Assembly: GCA_016192345.1 (NCBI GenBank)
Contig: JACPUH010000021.1
Span: 1-58,522, forward strand
From: Ignavibacteriales bacterium
GTDB lineage: Bacteria > Bacteroidota > Ignavibacteria > UBA10030
Length of the DNA stretch: 58,522 bases
Reading direction: 5' to 3'
The translations under genes and the position numbers were made by a program. How positions within the stretch are numbered: the stretch's first letter is position 1; every line of letters starts with the position of its first letter. Shown in pieces: positions 8,965 to 17,709 of this stretch. Under the pieces are notes generated by a model. The model saw only the letters and a program-made list of their open reading frames with translations, had not been told where the DNA came from and did no database searches.

Positions 8965-9351
8965 ATGATGCAATCCATGACCCCCAACCTGATGGTGCAC
9001 GATGTCAACAAGACCATTGATTTTTACCGCGATGTGCTCGGCTTCGAGTTTGTCGCGTCGGTTCCGGATTCGGGACAATTCGATTGGGCGATGATGAAAC
9101 ACGGCCCCGTGGAATTAATGTTTCAGTCCGTTGCGAGTCTTGCAAAGGATCTTCCGGCGTTCGTCAAGATGGGGCCGGGCGGGGCGTTCACACTTTTTAT
9201 CAAAATGGATGATTCAAAGGGCCTCTACGGGAAGGTCAAGGAAAAGGTCGAGATTGTTCAGGAACTGACGAAAACCTTCTACAACATGGAGGAATTTTCG
9301 ATCAAGGACCCGAACGGATACATCCTGACGTTTGCCACACCATCGAAGTAA
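8965..9351 (+). CDS. VOC-family protein (glyoxalase/bleomycin-resistance fold)
   Basis: It is 128 aa, preceded by the strong ribosome site AAAGGAG. The order of elements is that of a single-module VOC protein: NLMVHDVNKTIDFYRDVLGFE, then FDWAMMKHGPVELMF, a linker, and the C-terminal FSIKDPNGYILTFA containing the conserved PxG-Y-F/L edge. Members form domain-swapped dimers and bind a metal or small hydrophobic ligand; some are dioxygenases or antibiotic-binding proteins. The typical Glu ligand near the end is not obvious (ILTFA instead of xxEF), so a binding rather than catalytic role is possible. It is followed 50 bp later by the Cdd1-like gene on the same strand. Confidence 0.85.
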   Translation: MMQSMTPNLMVHDVNKTIDFYRDVLGFEFVASVPDSGQFDWAMMKHGPVELMFQSVASLAKDLPAFVKMGPGGAFTLFIKMDDSKGLYGKVKEKVEIVQELTKTFYNMEEFSIKDPNGYILTFATPSK

Positions 9352-9402
9352 CGCATTGCCCGATTGTTTATCGGATATTCTTTTTCCATCTTCAGGAAAC
9401 CC

Positions 9403-9681
9403 ATGAAAGCAGTGAAACCGACGGTCATCAAAGAATTACAAGTCATTCCCGGCGTCGGTAAGAGCATTGCCGTAGACCTGTGGGAACTTGGTATTCGATC
9501 TGTCTCGGACCTCAAGGGAAAAGACCCCGAGTTGCTGTATGTGAAGCGATGCAAGCAGCAAGGGGTTCAAATTGACAGGTGTTTGCTCTATGTTTTCCGG
9601 TGTGCGGTCTATTTCGCCGAACACAAACGACACGACCCGGAGAAACTGAAATGGTGGAATTGGAAAGAGCCGGAGGGCTAA
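9403..9681 (+). CDS. Cdd1/pathogenicity-locus family helix-hairpin-helix protein
   Basis: The ATG after a weak ribosome site (AGGAAA) was chosen because it starts the conserved core; the protein is 92 aa. It carries a helix-hairpin-helix motif (IPGVGKSIAVDLWELGIRS), then SDLKGKDPELLY, DRCLLYVFRCAVYFAE and a final WWNWK, all hallmarks of the Cdd1 family named after a Clostridioides difficile pathogenicity-locus flank gene. The HhH suggests DNA contact; the actual role is unknown. It is a small cytoplasmic protein in a run of small unrelated genes. The family name is misleading here: nothing in this window suggests virulence. Confidence 0.88.
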   Translation: MKAVKPTVIKELQVIPGVGKSIAVDLWELGIRSVSDLKGKDPELLYVKRCKQQGVQIDRCLLYVFRCAVYFAEHKRHDPEKLKWWNWKEPEG

Positions 9682-9686
9682 AACAT

Positions 9687-9704
9687 CAGATGCGAAAGCA
9701 TCTG
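9687..9704. other. Stem-loop with GAAA tetraloop
   Basis: CAGATGC-GAAA-GCATCTG is a perfect 7-bp stem closed by a stable GNRA tetraloop just after the cdd1-like stop. There is no T-run immediately behind it, so it may stabilise the mRNA end rather than terminate. Confidence 0.45.
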
Positions 9705-9862
9705 CCAAATTGGACAAGAGACCCGAGAAAATGAGCGGAGTGAGACAAAACAGGGGTGAATAGGGGCATCGGTGCAACGGAGCGGGAGTGAAGTGGGACT
9801 ATGGGCTTTAGCCATGAACACCTTTTTTTTGATGGGCGCAGAATGGAAAGGAGAATTGATCC

Positions 9863-10294
9863 ATGGCAGATATTTATCATGACTTTTACATTGCAGCGCC
9901 GGCGGAGCGGGTTTTCCAGGCCGTGAGCAATCCGGCAGGACTGGATCAATGGTGGACGAAACGCTCCTCGGGCGAAATGAAGGAAGGCGGGATCTTCGAG
10001 TTGTGGTTTGGTCCCACCTATGACTGGCGCGGGCGGGTGACTCGATGGACGGCAAACGCTGATTTTGAATTGGAAATCTTCCAGGCCGACAAGGACTGGA
10101 AAGGAACGCGTGTGGGGTTTCACATGGAAGAACAGAATGGTTCGACGACGGTACGGTTCCATCATACAGGTTGGCCGGAGATGAATGAGCACTATCGGAT
10201 TTCATGCTTTTGTTGGGCCATGTACCTGCGGATTCTCCGACGATACCTCGAGCATGGTGAGATCGTGCCATATGAAAAGCGGCTTGATGTCTAA
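9863..10294 (+). CDS. SRPBCC/AHSA1-type START-like domain protein
   Basis: It is 143 aa with a good ribosome site (GGAGA). The order of elements is that of the activator-of-Hsp90-homologue-1 (AHSA1)-like family: an N-terminal strand with FYIAAPAERVFQAVSNPAGLDQWW, a Gly-rich turn at GEMKEGGIFELWFG, a run of strands, and a long C-terminal helix (MYLRILRRYLEHGE). The fold is a deep hydrophobic ligand-binding cavity. Function is not predictable; bacterial homologues often sit with toxin, stress or ligand-binding genes. A second, distinct SRPBCC protein is found at about 48.2 kb. Confidence 0.88.
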   Translation: MADIYHDFYIAAPAERVFQAVSNPAGLDQWWTKRSSGEMKEGGIFELWFGPTYDWRGRVTRWTANADFELEIFQADKDWKGTRVGFHMEEQNGSTTVRFHHTGWPEMNEHYRISCFCWAMYLRILRRYLEHGEIVPYEKRLDV

Positions 10295-10512
10295 CCTCGA
10301 TGAATTCATGCAAAAGCGTTTGCACAAATCGAACCGATCCATGACCCGGCCGGATTCTGGCTACTTCCGTTCACACCTCCTCTATAGATTCGGCTGAATG
10401 TTTCTTATATTGTCCCTCGTTTGAACCGACAAGATCCGGGCGACGCCTCCACGTCCCCCCGCTCATCTTCTTCACCACATTTTGATTCAGAAAGGTTGTC
10501 GTCAGGTCTGTT

Positions 10513-11463
10513 ATGTCTTCTTCCCCCTCGCGTTTGAAAATCGCCTCCGCGTTCGCCGCTATTTATATCATCTGGGGCTCGACGTACCTTGGCATCCGGT
10601 TCGCCGTTGAGACTATTCCGCCGTTCCTGATGGCGGGCGGGCGTTTCCTTGTGTCAGGTGTTCTTTTGTATGCCTGGGTTCAAAGCCGGACCCCGGCACG
10701 GCCAACGCTGAACCAATGGAAATCCGCTGCTATCGTCGGGGGTCTGTTGCTTCTCGGTGGAAACGGCGTCGTGGCGTGGGCGGAACAGTGGGTTCCTTCC
10801 GGCATCACCGCGCTGATCATCGCCTCTTCCCCCATTTTTTTCGTACTCATCGACGCGCTCCAGCGAAAAACTTCCCCCACGATGGATGTCGTGAGCGGCC
10901 TGGTGTTCGGAACCGTCGGTATTTTCCTGTTGATCGATCCGACCCGGCTGATCGCCGGCGACGAGATCTACATTCCCGGGGCCATTGCCATTCTCCTTGC
11001 CGATGTGGCCTGGGCGTACGGTTCCCTGTATTCCCGGAAGGCTGACCTCCCTTCCAACCCTTTGCTGGCAACAGCCATGGAAATGCTTGCCGGCGGGGTC
11101 TTGTTGACGCTCACCGGTCTCCTGCTCGGGGAAACGGGAAGGCTGGATATTTCTGCAATTTCTGCTCAATCACTTTTTGCGGTCTTATACCTGATCGTGT
11201 TCGGCTCGCTGATCGCGTTTACGTCTTACGTTTGGCTTCTGCGTGTCGCCTCTCCGGCGATGGTTTCCACCTACGCCTATGTGAACCCGGTGATTGCAGT
11301 CCTTCTCGGGTGGCTGATCGGGAACGAAGCGATGAACAACCGCATCGTTGTGGCTGCTATGATCATCGTCGGTGCGGTGGTCATTATTACAACATTCAAC
11401 GCCCGCCGAACCGCACGTTCGTTGAAGAACCTGAAGGTTGAGACGGCGTCGCAGGAAAAGTGA
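10513..11463 (+). CDS. EamA/DMT-superfamily transporter (10 TM segments)
   Basis: It is 316 aa with two EamA repeats. The first opens with FAAIYIIWGSTYLGIRFAVE and contains FLMAGGRFLVSG, the family signature; the second follows at about residue 155 (ADVAWAYGSLYSRKADLP) and ends with FTSYVWLLRV and VNPVIAVLLGW. Ten hydrophobic helices can be counted and the C-terminus is basic and cytoplasmic. These inner-membrane carriers typically export amino acids or other metabolites (RhtA/YedA/PecM subfamilies); the NQWKSA and AEQWVPSGI segments look YedA-like. Substrate unknown. The next gene starts 7 bp after the stop, suggesting coupling. Confidence 0.93.
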   Translation: MSSSPSRLKIASAFAAIYIIWGSTYLGIRFAVETIPPFLMAGGRFLVSGVLLYAWVQSRTPARPTLNQWKSAAIVGGLLLLGGNGVVAWAEQWVPSGITALIIASSPIFFVLIDALQRKTSPTMDVVSGLVFGTVGIFLLIDPTRLIAGDEIYIPGAIAILLADVAWAYGSLYSRKADLPSNPLLATAMEMLAGGVLLTLTGLLLGETGRLDISAISAQSLFAVLYLIVFGSLIAFTSYVWLLRVASPAMVSTYAYVNPVIAVLLGWLIGNEAMNNRIVVAAMIIVGAVVIITTFNARRTARSLKNLKVETASQEK

Positions 11464-11470
11464 GGCTCCC

Positions 11471-12010
11471 ATGTTGCTGGACGAATATGTTCCACACTAC
11501 GACGTCCGGGAAATCCACTCGGTGCCTACACACGCTTCTTCTCCGGTGGTTTTCCGGAAGTTGCAAACGATCACTCCTGCCGATCTCCCTCTGGTAAGAA
11601 TTCTGATGACGATCCGATCCGCCCCGGCTCTCCTCTTCGGCGGCGCTTCCTTGCAATCGGACGAAAACACCCCTTTTTTAGATCAGATCATGGGTTCGGG
11701 TTTTCTCTTCCTGGGAGAGACGGAGAATGAATATCTTGTCGGGACCATCGGAAAATTCTGGAGGCCGACCGGCGAGCTCTGTTCTGATATTCTTACCGCA
11801 GAGGAGTTTAAGAAATTTAAAGAGCCGGGCTGGGCAAAAGCCGGATGGAATTTTAGGGTGGAGGGAGAGGGGGATAAGCGTCGGATACGAACGGAAACCC
11901 GCATTGTCTGCACCGATGAATCCAGCCGGAGAAAGTTTCGGCTCTATTGGTGGTTTGTCCGGCCGGGAAGCGGGGTAATAAGGAAATCCATTTTAAAAGC
12001 TCTGCAGTAA
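11471..12010 (+). CDS. Uncharacterised SRPBCC-like protein
   Basis: It is 179 aa, beginning MLLDEYVPHYDVREIHS; this opening, followed by a hydrophobic contact segment (PLVRILMTIRSAPAL), is seen in an uncharacterised bacterial family that resembles polyketide-cyclase/SRPBCC folds. Strands with FLFLGETENEYLVG, WNFRVEGEG and IRTETRIVCTD, plus a final helix rich in Trp and Arg, fit a START-like cup. No catalytic residues are evident. It starts 7 bp after the EamA transporter and ends 23 bp before the TrpF-like gene. I cannot name the family more precisely. Confidence 0.6.
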   Translation: MLLDEYVPHYDVREIHSVPTHASSPVVFRKLQTITPADLPLVRILMTIRSAPALLFGGASLQSDENTPFLDQIMGSGFLFLGETENEYLVGTIGKFWRPTGELCSDILTAEEFKKFKEPGWAKAGWNFRVEGEGDKRRIRTETRIVCTDESSRRKFRLYWWFVRPGSGVIRKSILKALQ

Positions 12011-12033
12011 AAAGCTGAAAAGAATCCACTTCC

Positions 12034-12723
12034 ATGAACTCCTCGACAAACCCCCGCGTCAAGATTTGCTGCATCGCCAGCATCGAAGAAGTGCAGCTTG
12101 CCGTTGGGTACGGTGCCTCGGCCCTCGGTCTTGTTTCGGCCATGCCCAGCGGCCCGGGTCCCATTTCCGAAGAACGTATCGCGGAAATAGTCCCGACGAT
12201 TCCCGCTGGTATTGCATCGTTTCTTTTGACCAGCAAACAGGATGCACCCTCGATCATCGTGCAGCAACGACGCACGCGCGTCAACACCCTTCAGCTTGTC
12301 GATGCCGTTTCCGTGGATACGTACAAGCAACTCCGTGAGGAACTTCCGGGAATCAACCTTGTGCAGGTGATCCATGTGCTCGGCGAAGAATCGATCGCCG
12401 AGGCGCTCTCGGTCTCTCCGTATGTTGATATGATCCTGCTCGATTCCGGCAACCCGAATCTTGCCGTCAAGGTGCTGGGCGGAACCGGACGGACGCACGA
12501 TTGGAGTATCAGCAGGCAAATCCGCGAGGCCGTGCAGGTCCCGATGTTTCTTGCCGGCGGATTGAATTCTGCCAACGTTGCCGACGCGATCAGGCAGGTG
12601 CAACCGTACGGTCTTGATCTGTGCAGCGGCGTCCGTATCGATGGAACGCTTGATGAAAAAAAACTCGCGGCCTTTTTCGCCGCCGTCAGGTCCGCTGCTC
12701 AGCCATTGAAAAAGGAATCTTGA
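12034..12723 (+). CDS. TrpF-like phosphoribosylanthranilate isomerase family protein (orphan)
   Basis: It is a 229-aa TIM barrel. The first strand RVKICCIASIEEVQLAVGYGA corresponds to the TrpF signature KICG; the catalytic Cys is kept but the following Gly is Cys. Further features are LVQVIHV (strand 4-like), DMILLDSG with the expected general-acid Asp, GGTGRTHDW (phosphate loop), PMFLAGGLN and GLDLCSGVR. Canonical TrpF converts phosphoribosylanthranilate to CdRP in tryptophan synthesis. No other trp gene lies in the window, and the sequence diverges from TrpF at usually invariant positions. It may therefore be a paralogue with another aldose-isomerase role, or a complete TrpF encoded apart from its operon. 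Confidence 0.75.
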   Translation: MNSSTNPRVKICCIASIEEVQLAVGYGASALGLVSAMPSGPGPISEERIAEIVPTIPAGIASFLLTSKQDAPSIIVQQRRTRVNTLQLVDAVSVDTYKQLREELPGINLVQVIHVLGEESIAEALSVSPYVDMILLDSGNPNLAVKVLGGTGRTHDWSISRQIREAVQVPMFLAGGLNSANVADAIRQVQPYGLDLCSGVRIDGTLDEKKLAAFFAAVRSAAQPLKKES

Positions 12724-12743
12724 GCAAGAACAAGGATCCCCTT

Positions 12744-12770
12744 AGTGATTCTTGGTGAACTTTGTGGATA
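12744..12770 (-). repeat. Dispersed repeat, CCACGAAGG-CACCAAGG type (minus orientation)
   Basis: Reverse complemented it reads tatccacaaagttcaccaag then aatcac, matching a second copy at 13547-13573 in opposite orientation. The two copies bracket the barrel gene. The rest of the 12724-12915 gap shows no gene. Confidence 0.55.
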
Positions 12771-12915
12771 ATGATTCTTTTTTCCACGTCCTGCGAGTGT
12801 CAGTTTTGAGAAAGGACGTCTTTCCCGCGGCGAAGAGCCATGCATCTTTTCCTCCTTTTCTGCGTACATTAGAGCGGATTGATTTTTCAATTATACGATT
12901 GAGGAGAAAAAGATT

Positions 12916-13521
12916 ATGAAGTTTTTCATGGTTTGTCTGATGCTGTTCATGATCACAATCCCTGCCGTGGCGCAGGAAGAAACGTTGGTGGCCGGCGACC
13001 TTGAGAGCGGCGGCTTTGGCGGCCCCGTGATCAAGCTCGGGAGTTTCAACGGAGAGACCGGCATCCTTGTCGGCGGGCGCGGAGGCTGGATTATCAACCA
13101 TACTTTTATCATCGGGTTCGGGGGATATGGACTGACGAACAGGGTTCTCGCGAACAGCACCGGTCCGCTCGGAGAACGTTACATGAACCTCGGATACGGC
13201 GGGCTTGAGCTTGAATACATCCCCGAATCGAATAAGCTTGTTCACTATTCTTTTATGCTGCTCCTCGGGGCGGGGGGTATTTCGTTCCGAAACAACGATT
13301 GGGAGGATTGGCACTGGCCGGACGACAATTCCCATTACAAACCAGACGCCTTTTTCATCGCCGAACCGCAGGTAAACGCTACGCTGAACATCACAACATG
13401 GTTCAGGATGAGCGGAGGACTCAGTTATCGTTTTGTTGAAGGACTGGAATCCAACATCTCCACGAGTAAAAACCTGAGCGGTATTTCGGGCGGGTTGACG
13501 TTCCGGTTCGGAAAGTTTTAG
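12916..13521 (+). CDS. Exported outer-membrane barrel candidate
   Basis: It is 201 aa with the ribosome site GAGGAG and a signal peptide (MKFFMVCLMLFMITIPAVAQ). The mature part is Gly/aromatic-rich with alternating strands (GGPVIKLGSFNGETGILVGG, FIIGFGGYGLTN, HYSFMLLLGAGGISF, FRMSGGLSYRFVEG) and ends GLTFRFGKF, a terminal strand closing with Phe as in outer-membrane barrels. About eight strands can be counted, fitting a small OmpA/OmpW-size barrel. There is no known family name. It stands alone, flanked on both sides by inverted copies of a dispersed repeat and followed by a good terminator. Confidence 0.75.
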   Translation: MKFFMVCLMLFMITIPAVAQEETLVAGDLESGGFGGPVIKLGSFNGETGILVGGRGGWIINHTFIIGFGGYGLTNRVLANSTGPLGERYMNLGYGGLELEYIPESNKLVHYSFMLLLGAGGISFRNNDWEDWHWPDDNSHYKPDAFFIAEPQVNATLNITTWFRMSGGLSYRFVEGLESNISTSKNLSGISGGLTFRFGKF

Positions 13522-13546
13522 CAGACTTCTGAAAAAGAGAAAATCA

Positions 13547-13573
13547 TCCACGAAGGGCACCAAGGACACGAAA
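13547..13573 (+). repeat. Dispersed repeat, CCACGAAGG-CACCAAGG type (plus orientation)
   Basis: It reads catccacgaagggcaccaag then gacacgaaag, the inverted partner of 12744-12770. Confidence 0.6.
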
Positions 13574-13628
13574 GAACTGGATCTTAGAGAAAAATAAAAA
13601 TCTCTTCGTAGATAATGCATTTTCCCTA

Positions 13629-13655
13629 CAAGGACCGTCTCTCAGACGGTCTTTG
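13629..13655 (+). terminator. Rho-independent terminator candidate
   Basis: CAAGGACCGTCT and AGACGGTCTTTG pair over 12 bp with one G-U pair around the loop CTC; a T-rich tail (tgtgtttt) follows. It lies between the barrel gene and the Sel1 gene. Confidence 0.65.
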
Positions 13656-13730
13656 TGTTTTGGTTGTGATTGATTTTCACCAAAGAGTTGACGTTATTGA
13701 GGCGATTCTTTTTCCCTCCCCCGGAGCGCT

Positions 13731-15287
13731 ATGAACCGTTTTTGCAGGCTGATGTTGTGGAGTTGGGTTCTCCCATGGAGCCTCGTTTCCACCCTCATTG
13801 CACAAAGCCAGTCCGATAGCCCCATCTACAAAAACTATCGTCCGCAGGGCCCCTCCACGCTTATCCGGCGGTCGGATATCAACTACAACATGCTCCAGTT
13901 GTTCATCCTCGAGCGGAAGGCGAACGCGGGGGAGCTTGAAGCCCAGCATGAGCTCGGACTCCGTTACTTGCTCGGCGAAGGTGTCATGGCCGACACCGCA
14001 AAAGGGGCGCACTGGATCGGGAAGGCCGCAGACCGCGGGTACAGCGAGGCTCAGTATAACATGGCCATCGTCTGGTTCAACGGTTGGGGGGGTGAATGGA
14101 ACCCGTTCAAAACATTCGACCTTCTGCTGACGTGCGCGGAAAAAGGGATGCCGGAGTCGCAGCACCTGCTCGGAATGTTCTACACCGAAAACCTCGTCGT
14201 TCCCCGCAACTGGGAGGAGGGGTACCGGTGGGTGAAGAAGGCGGCGGACGCGGGATACGCCCCGTCAAGAGAAACGTTAAAAGACTTTGAAGCGCGTGGA
14301 CTGGGCGTTCCGAAGGATACAACGAAAGCGGCTGCACAAAAGACAAAACCGCAATCGCGACTGGCGCTCGGGTTCGTCTTTCAGGATGGAGAATCCGACA
14401 CCACCTCGACCAGCGACAAGACGCTCCTCCAGGATGCACTCCGGGAGGCAACCCCGCAGCTCCGCCAGGCGCTCGGGTTGCAGAAATCGACGGAGAAGAT
14501 CGACCTCGATTCCTCAGGGGTGAAAGCCCTCCGTGAGGCGGCCGAGGAGGGAAGCCCCGAGGCCCTGACCATCCTGGGCCGCAATTACGAGCGTGGAACC
14601 GTTGTACAGAAAGACATCGTTCTTGCGACCGTTTACTATCTTCGCGCCATCCGTATGTCCTCGAACCGTGCACCCGGACTGCTTTCCCAGTTAGTACAGG
14701 AACCGATGTATCTTGACCGTCTCAAGGCCCGCGTGGAAAAGAAGGACCCGGATGCATTGTATGCCTATGCAACCCTTTCCGCGCTCCGCCTCGATTACCT
14801 CCTCTCCAAGACTCAGTTCCCCATTTCCGATCAGAAGGCGTTGGAGTTTCTCCAGACCGCAGTCGCTGCAAACCATCTCCAGTCACGCGTGGAACTCGGC
14901 CTGTGCTATTATTCCGGACGATGGGTGCAGGAGAGCAGGCAACGAGCGATCGAGCTTTGGAAGGAAGCCGTCGCACTGGGTAATAAGGAAGCACAGGTCC
15001 GGATTGCCGCGCTCACGGTACAGGATTCGACTGCGGATGAGTATTCAAGGATTGCCGCCCTTGCTGTGCTGGAGAAAGCGGTGCAGGGGGGATCGTTGCT
15101 CGCCCAGGTTGCACTTGGATACTGCTATGAGACGGGAAACGTTGTCCAGCGACGATGGGCGGAAGCAGCAAAACAATACCGGAACGCTGCGCAGCGCGGG
15201 AGCAAGGATGCCTACGCCGCTTTGCAACACATGCATGACTCCCTTCGTCCGAACCTCCCCCGGTTTCAGATCGGGGAGTTTCAATAG
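13731..15287 (+). CDS. Exported Sel1-like repeat protein
   Basis: It is 518 aa with a GGAG ribosome site and a signal peptide ending near residue 24 (STLIAQ). From about residue 60 on it consists of Sel1-type TPR repeats of about 36 residues, for example EAQHELGLRYLLGEGVMAD, AQYNMAIVWFNGWG, SQHLLGMFY, ALTILGRNYERGTVVQKD, SRVELGLCYYSGRWV and AQVALGYCYETGNVV. Two clusters of repeats are separated by a linker (about 190-260) without clear repeats. Sel1 arrays are protein-protein scaffolds, often periplasmic. No enzymatic motif was seen. Partner unknown; the gene is monocistronic by spacing. Confidence 0.9.
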   Translation: MNRFCRLMLWSWVLPWSLVSTLIAQSQSDSPIYKNYRPQGPSTLIRRSDINYNMLQLFILERKANAGELEAQHELGLRYLLGEGVMADTAKGAHWIGKAADRGYSEAQYNMAIVWFNGWGGEWNPFKTFDLLLTCAEKGMPESQHLLGMFYTENLVVPRNWEEGYRWVKKAADAGYAPSRETLKDFEARGLGVPKDTTKAAAQKTKPQSRLALGFVFQDGESDTTSTSDKTLLQDALREATPQLRQALGLQKSTEKIDLDSSGVKALREAAEEGSPEALTILGRNYERGTVVQKDIVLATVYYLRAIRMSSNRAPGLLSQLVQEPMYLDRLKARVEKKDPDALYAYATLSALRLDYLLSKTQFPISDQKALEFLQTAVAANHLQSRVELGLCYYSGRWVQESRQRAIELWKEAVALGNKEAQVRIAALTVQDSTADEYSRIAALAVLEKAVQGGSLLAQVALGYCYETGNVVQRRWAEAAKQYRNAAQRGSKDAYAALQHMHDSLRPNLPRFQIGEFQ

Positions 15288-15399
15288 TAAATTCTTCCCT
15301 TCTTTGAGATCCACCTTTTCGCCTCCGTGTCTTGCAGTTCCTCCTTTTTCTCTCCACCTTTGAACCGGATCCAAAATCCCTTCATTCCTTCAATCCCAG

Positions 15400-17649
15400 A
15401 TGCTTATGAAATCCATGCGATTCCTCCTCCTTGCTCTTTGCTTCTCCCTTGCGGCAGCTTCCTCACAAGAGACAACATTCTACGTCTCCCCCACGGGCAA
15501 CGACCGTTGGTCGGGATCGAAGGCTGAATCGAGCGGAGATCGCACCGACGGGCCCTTTGCCACGCTTGAGCGGGCCCGGGATGCAGTCCGTTCCCTGAAA
15601 CAAACCCGCGGCCTGCCCGAAGGCGGGATTACGATTCAGCTTCGCGGGGGCAACTATCAACGCTCCGCAACGTTCAGGCTCACAGCAGAGGACGGCGGGA
15701 TAAGCAAAGCTCCCATCCTCTGGCGGGCGTATGAGGGGGAGAAGGTCCATCTCTCCGGAGGAATGAATGTTTCGGAATGGAAGCTTGTCATGGACGTCCA
15801 ATCCCTTCAACGACTGGTCCCCCCGGCGCGCGGGGAAGTACTTCAGATCGATTTGAAAGCAATGGGTATCACGGAGTTTGGTACGATCACACAGCGGGGC
15901 ACTCCGGGACTGGAACTTTTTTTCAACGGCGAGCGGATGACCCTGGCCCGCTATCCGAATGCTGAATGGCTGCGCGTAGCGGACGTGCCGCAATCGGGGG
16001 AGAAGCTGATCAATCAGGGGCTCGATCGCGAAAAACGGTTCAACGATGTCCCCGTCGGGCGCCATTACGGAAGGATCTCGTACGACGATCCCCGGCCGAA
16101 CCGCTGGGCTCAGCGGGACGATATCTACCTGCATGGCTACTGGACGTGGGATTGGAGCGACTCATTCCAGAAAGTGAAGGTGATTGACACAGTTCAACGG
16201 GAGATAGAATTCGCCGAGCCGCACCACCATTACGGGTATACGAAGAACCAGCGTTATTATTACCTCAACATTCTCGAAGAACTCGATACGCCCGGTGAGT
16301 GGTATCTCGACCGTTCCACCGGCATGCTCTACTTCTGGCCCCCCTCTCCCGTTGAACGCGGAACAGCGGTTGTTTCCCTGCTTGAAGAACCGTTGTTATC
16401 AATTGAGAATGTCTCGAACCTAACCATAAGGGATTTCGCGCTCGAGTACTCGCGGGGGACAGGAATCACGCTCACCGGCGGATCGAACGTGGTAATCGCC
16501 GGCTGCACAGTGAGGCTGATCGGCGGCGAAGCCGTGACCATCGAGGGGGGATCGGGGAATGGCGTAATGAGCTCGGATATTCATGATGTCGGACTCGCCG
16601 GTATCCGGCTGAGTGGCGGCGACAGGAAGAGCCTGACGGCGGGGAACAATTTTGTACTCAACAACCATATTCATCATTACAGCCGCTGGGTGCGGACCGG
16701 CTATTATGCCGTGACGATCGACGGCGTTGCCAACCGGGTCGCGCACAACCTCGTACACGACTCGCCATTCGAGGGGATGTACCTGAAGGGGAACGAGCAC
16801 ATCATCGAGTTCAACGAGATCCATCATGTGAACCTGGAGACCGGCGACGCGGGGGCAATTCACACGGGGCGTGACTGGACCTGGCGCGGCAACATCATAC
16901 GCTATAATTACTTCCACCATTTGCTGAGTCCGGGATTGCACGGCGTGATGGCGGCTTACCTTGATGATTGGGGGAGCGGATTTACGATCTACGGGAATCT
17001 CTTTTACAGAGCGGGGCGGGCGGCCTTCATAGGAGGAGGGAGAGATAACAGGGTGGAAAACAATATTTTTGTCGATTGTGCTCCATCGGTCCATGTCGAC
17101 GCACGCGGTCTGAGTTGGGCGGGGTACTATTTTGACGGAACGTTCACCTGGCTTTTCGACAAAATGGATGAAATGAACTTCCGCAAGCCCCCCTTCAGCG
17201 TAAAGTACCCCGAATTGTTGAAGCTTTATGACGATGAACCGCGCCTCCCGAAAAACAACGTCGTCACCCGCAACATCTCTTACGGCGGAAGGTGGATGGA
17301 TGTCTACGATTACCTCGCCTTTGATTTTTCCATGGTGACGGTCAAAGACAATCTGATCGCTTGTCCGGACATCCTGCGACGCAGGTCGAAAGGGGGAACG
17401 GGATGGGATCCGTATTACCTGAATATCGACCAGCAGGAAGGGTACGATCTGCTGAAGTTTGACGATGAGGAGTCGAGAACTTTGTTCAAAGAGAATGTCT
17501 TCCTGAGTGGCGATCCCGGGTTCATCGACGCGGCGAACGGTAATTTCCAGTTACGGGATAATTCGCCGGCCTTTAAGCTCGGGTTTAAGAGAATACCGAT
17601 GGAGAAGATAGGGTTGATGAAGGATGAGTACCGGCGAACGATCCCCTGA
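15400..17649 (+). CDS. Exported right-handed parallel beta-helix protein, GH141-like
   Basis: It is about 749 aa (a Met two codons later is an equally good start) with a Sec signal ending at AAASSQ. The N-terminal part has TTFYVSPTGNDRWSG, DGPFATLERARDAVRSLK, IQLRGGNYQRSATFRL and GEKVHLSGG, an arrangement shared by secreted beta-helix glycoside hydrolases such as family GH141. From about residue 335 there are PbH1 repeats (LTIRDFALEYSRGTGITL, VVIAGCTVRL, NFVLNNHIHHYS, HIIEFNEIHHVN, NIIRYNYFHHL) with metal-like HH pairs. Expected to act on polysaccharide outside the cell. Substrate (fucose- or xylose-containing glycans in GH141) is inference only. Confidence 0.82.
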   Translation: MLMKSMRFLLLALCFSLAAASSQETTFYVSPTGNDRWSGSKAESSGDRTDGPFATLERARDAVRSLKQTRGLPEGGITIQLRGGNYQRSATFRLTAEDGGISKAPILWRAYEGEKVHLSGGMNVSEWKLVMDVQSLQRLVPPARGEVLQIDLKAMGITEFGTITQRGTPGLELFFNGERMTLARYPNAEWLRVADVPQSGEKLINQGLDREKRFNDVPVGRHYGRISYDDPRPNRWAQRDDIYLHGYWTWDWSDSFQKVKVIDTVQREIEFAEPHHHYGYTKNQRYYYLNILEELDTPGEWYLDRSTGMLYFWPPSPVERGTAVVSLLEEPLLSIENVSNLTIRDFALEYSRGTGITLTGGSNVVIAGCTVRLIGGEAVTIEGGSGNGVMSSDIHDVGLAGIRLSGGDRKSLTAGNNFVLNNHIHHYSRWVRTGYYAVTIDGVANRVAHNLVHDSPFEGMYLKGNEHIIEFNEIHHVNLETGDAGAIHTGRDWTWRGNIIRYNYFHHLLSPGLHGVMAAYLDDWGSGFTIYGNLFYRAGRAAFIGGGRDNRVENNIFVDCAPSVHVDARGLSWAGYYFDGTFTWLFDKMDEMNFRKPPFSVKYPELLKLYDDEPRLPKNNVVTRNISYGGRWMDVYDYLAFDFSMVTVKDNLIACPDILRRRSKGGTGWDPYYLNIDQQEGYDLLKFDDEESRTLFKENVFLSGDPGFIDAANGNFQLRDNSPAFKLGFKRIPMEKIGLMKDEYRRTIP

Positions 17650-17654
17650 AAATA

Positions 17655-17692
17655 AAACCGACCTGTCGCAAAAGGTGCCGACAGGTCGGTTT
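17655..17692. terminator. Bidirectional terminator between convergent genes
   Basis: A perfect 14-bp stem, AAACCGACCTGTCG with CGACAGGTCGGTTT, has a 10-nt loop; A-rich sequence before and T-rich sequence after suit both the beta-helix gene (plus) and the SOD gene (minus). Confidence 0.9.
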
Positions 17693-17709
17693 CAAAACCC
17701 GTAACCCTA

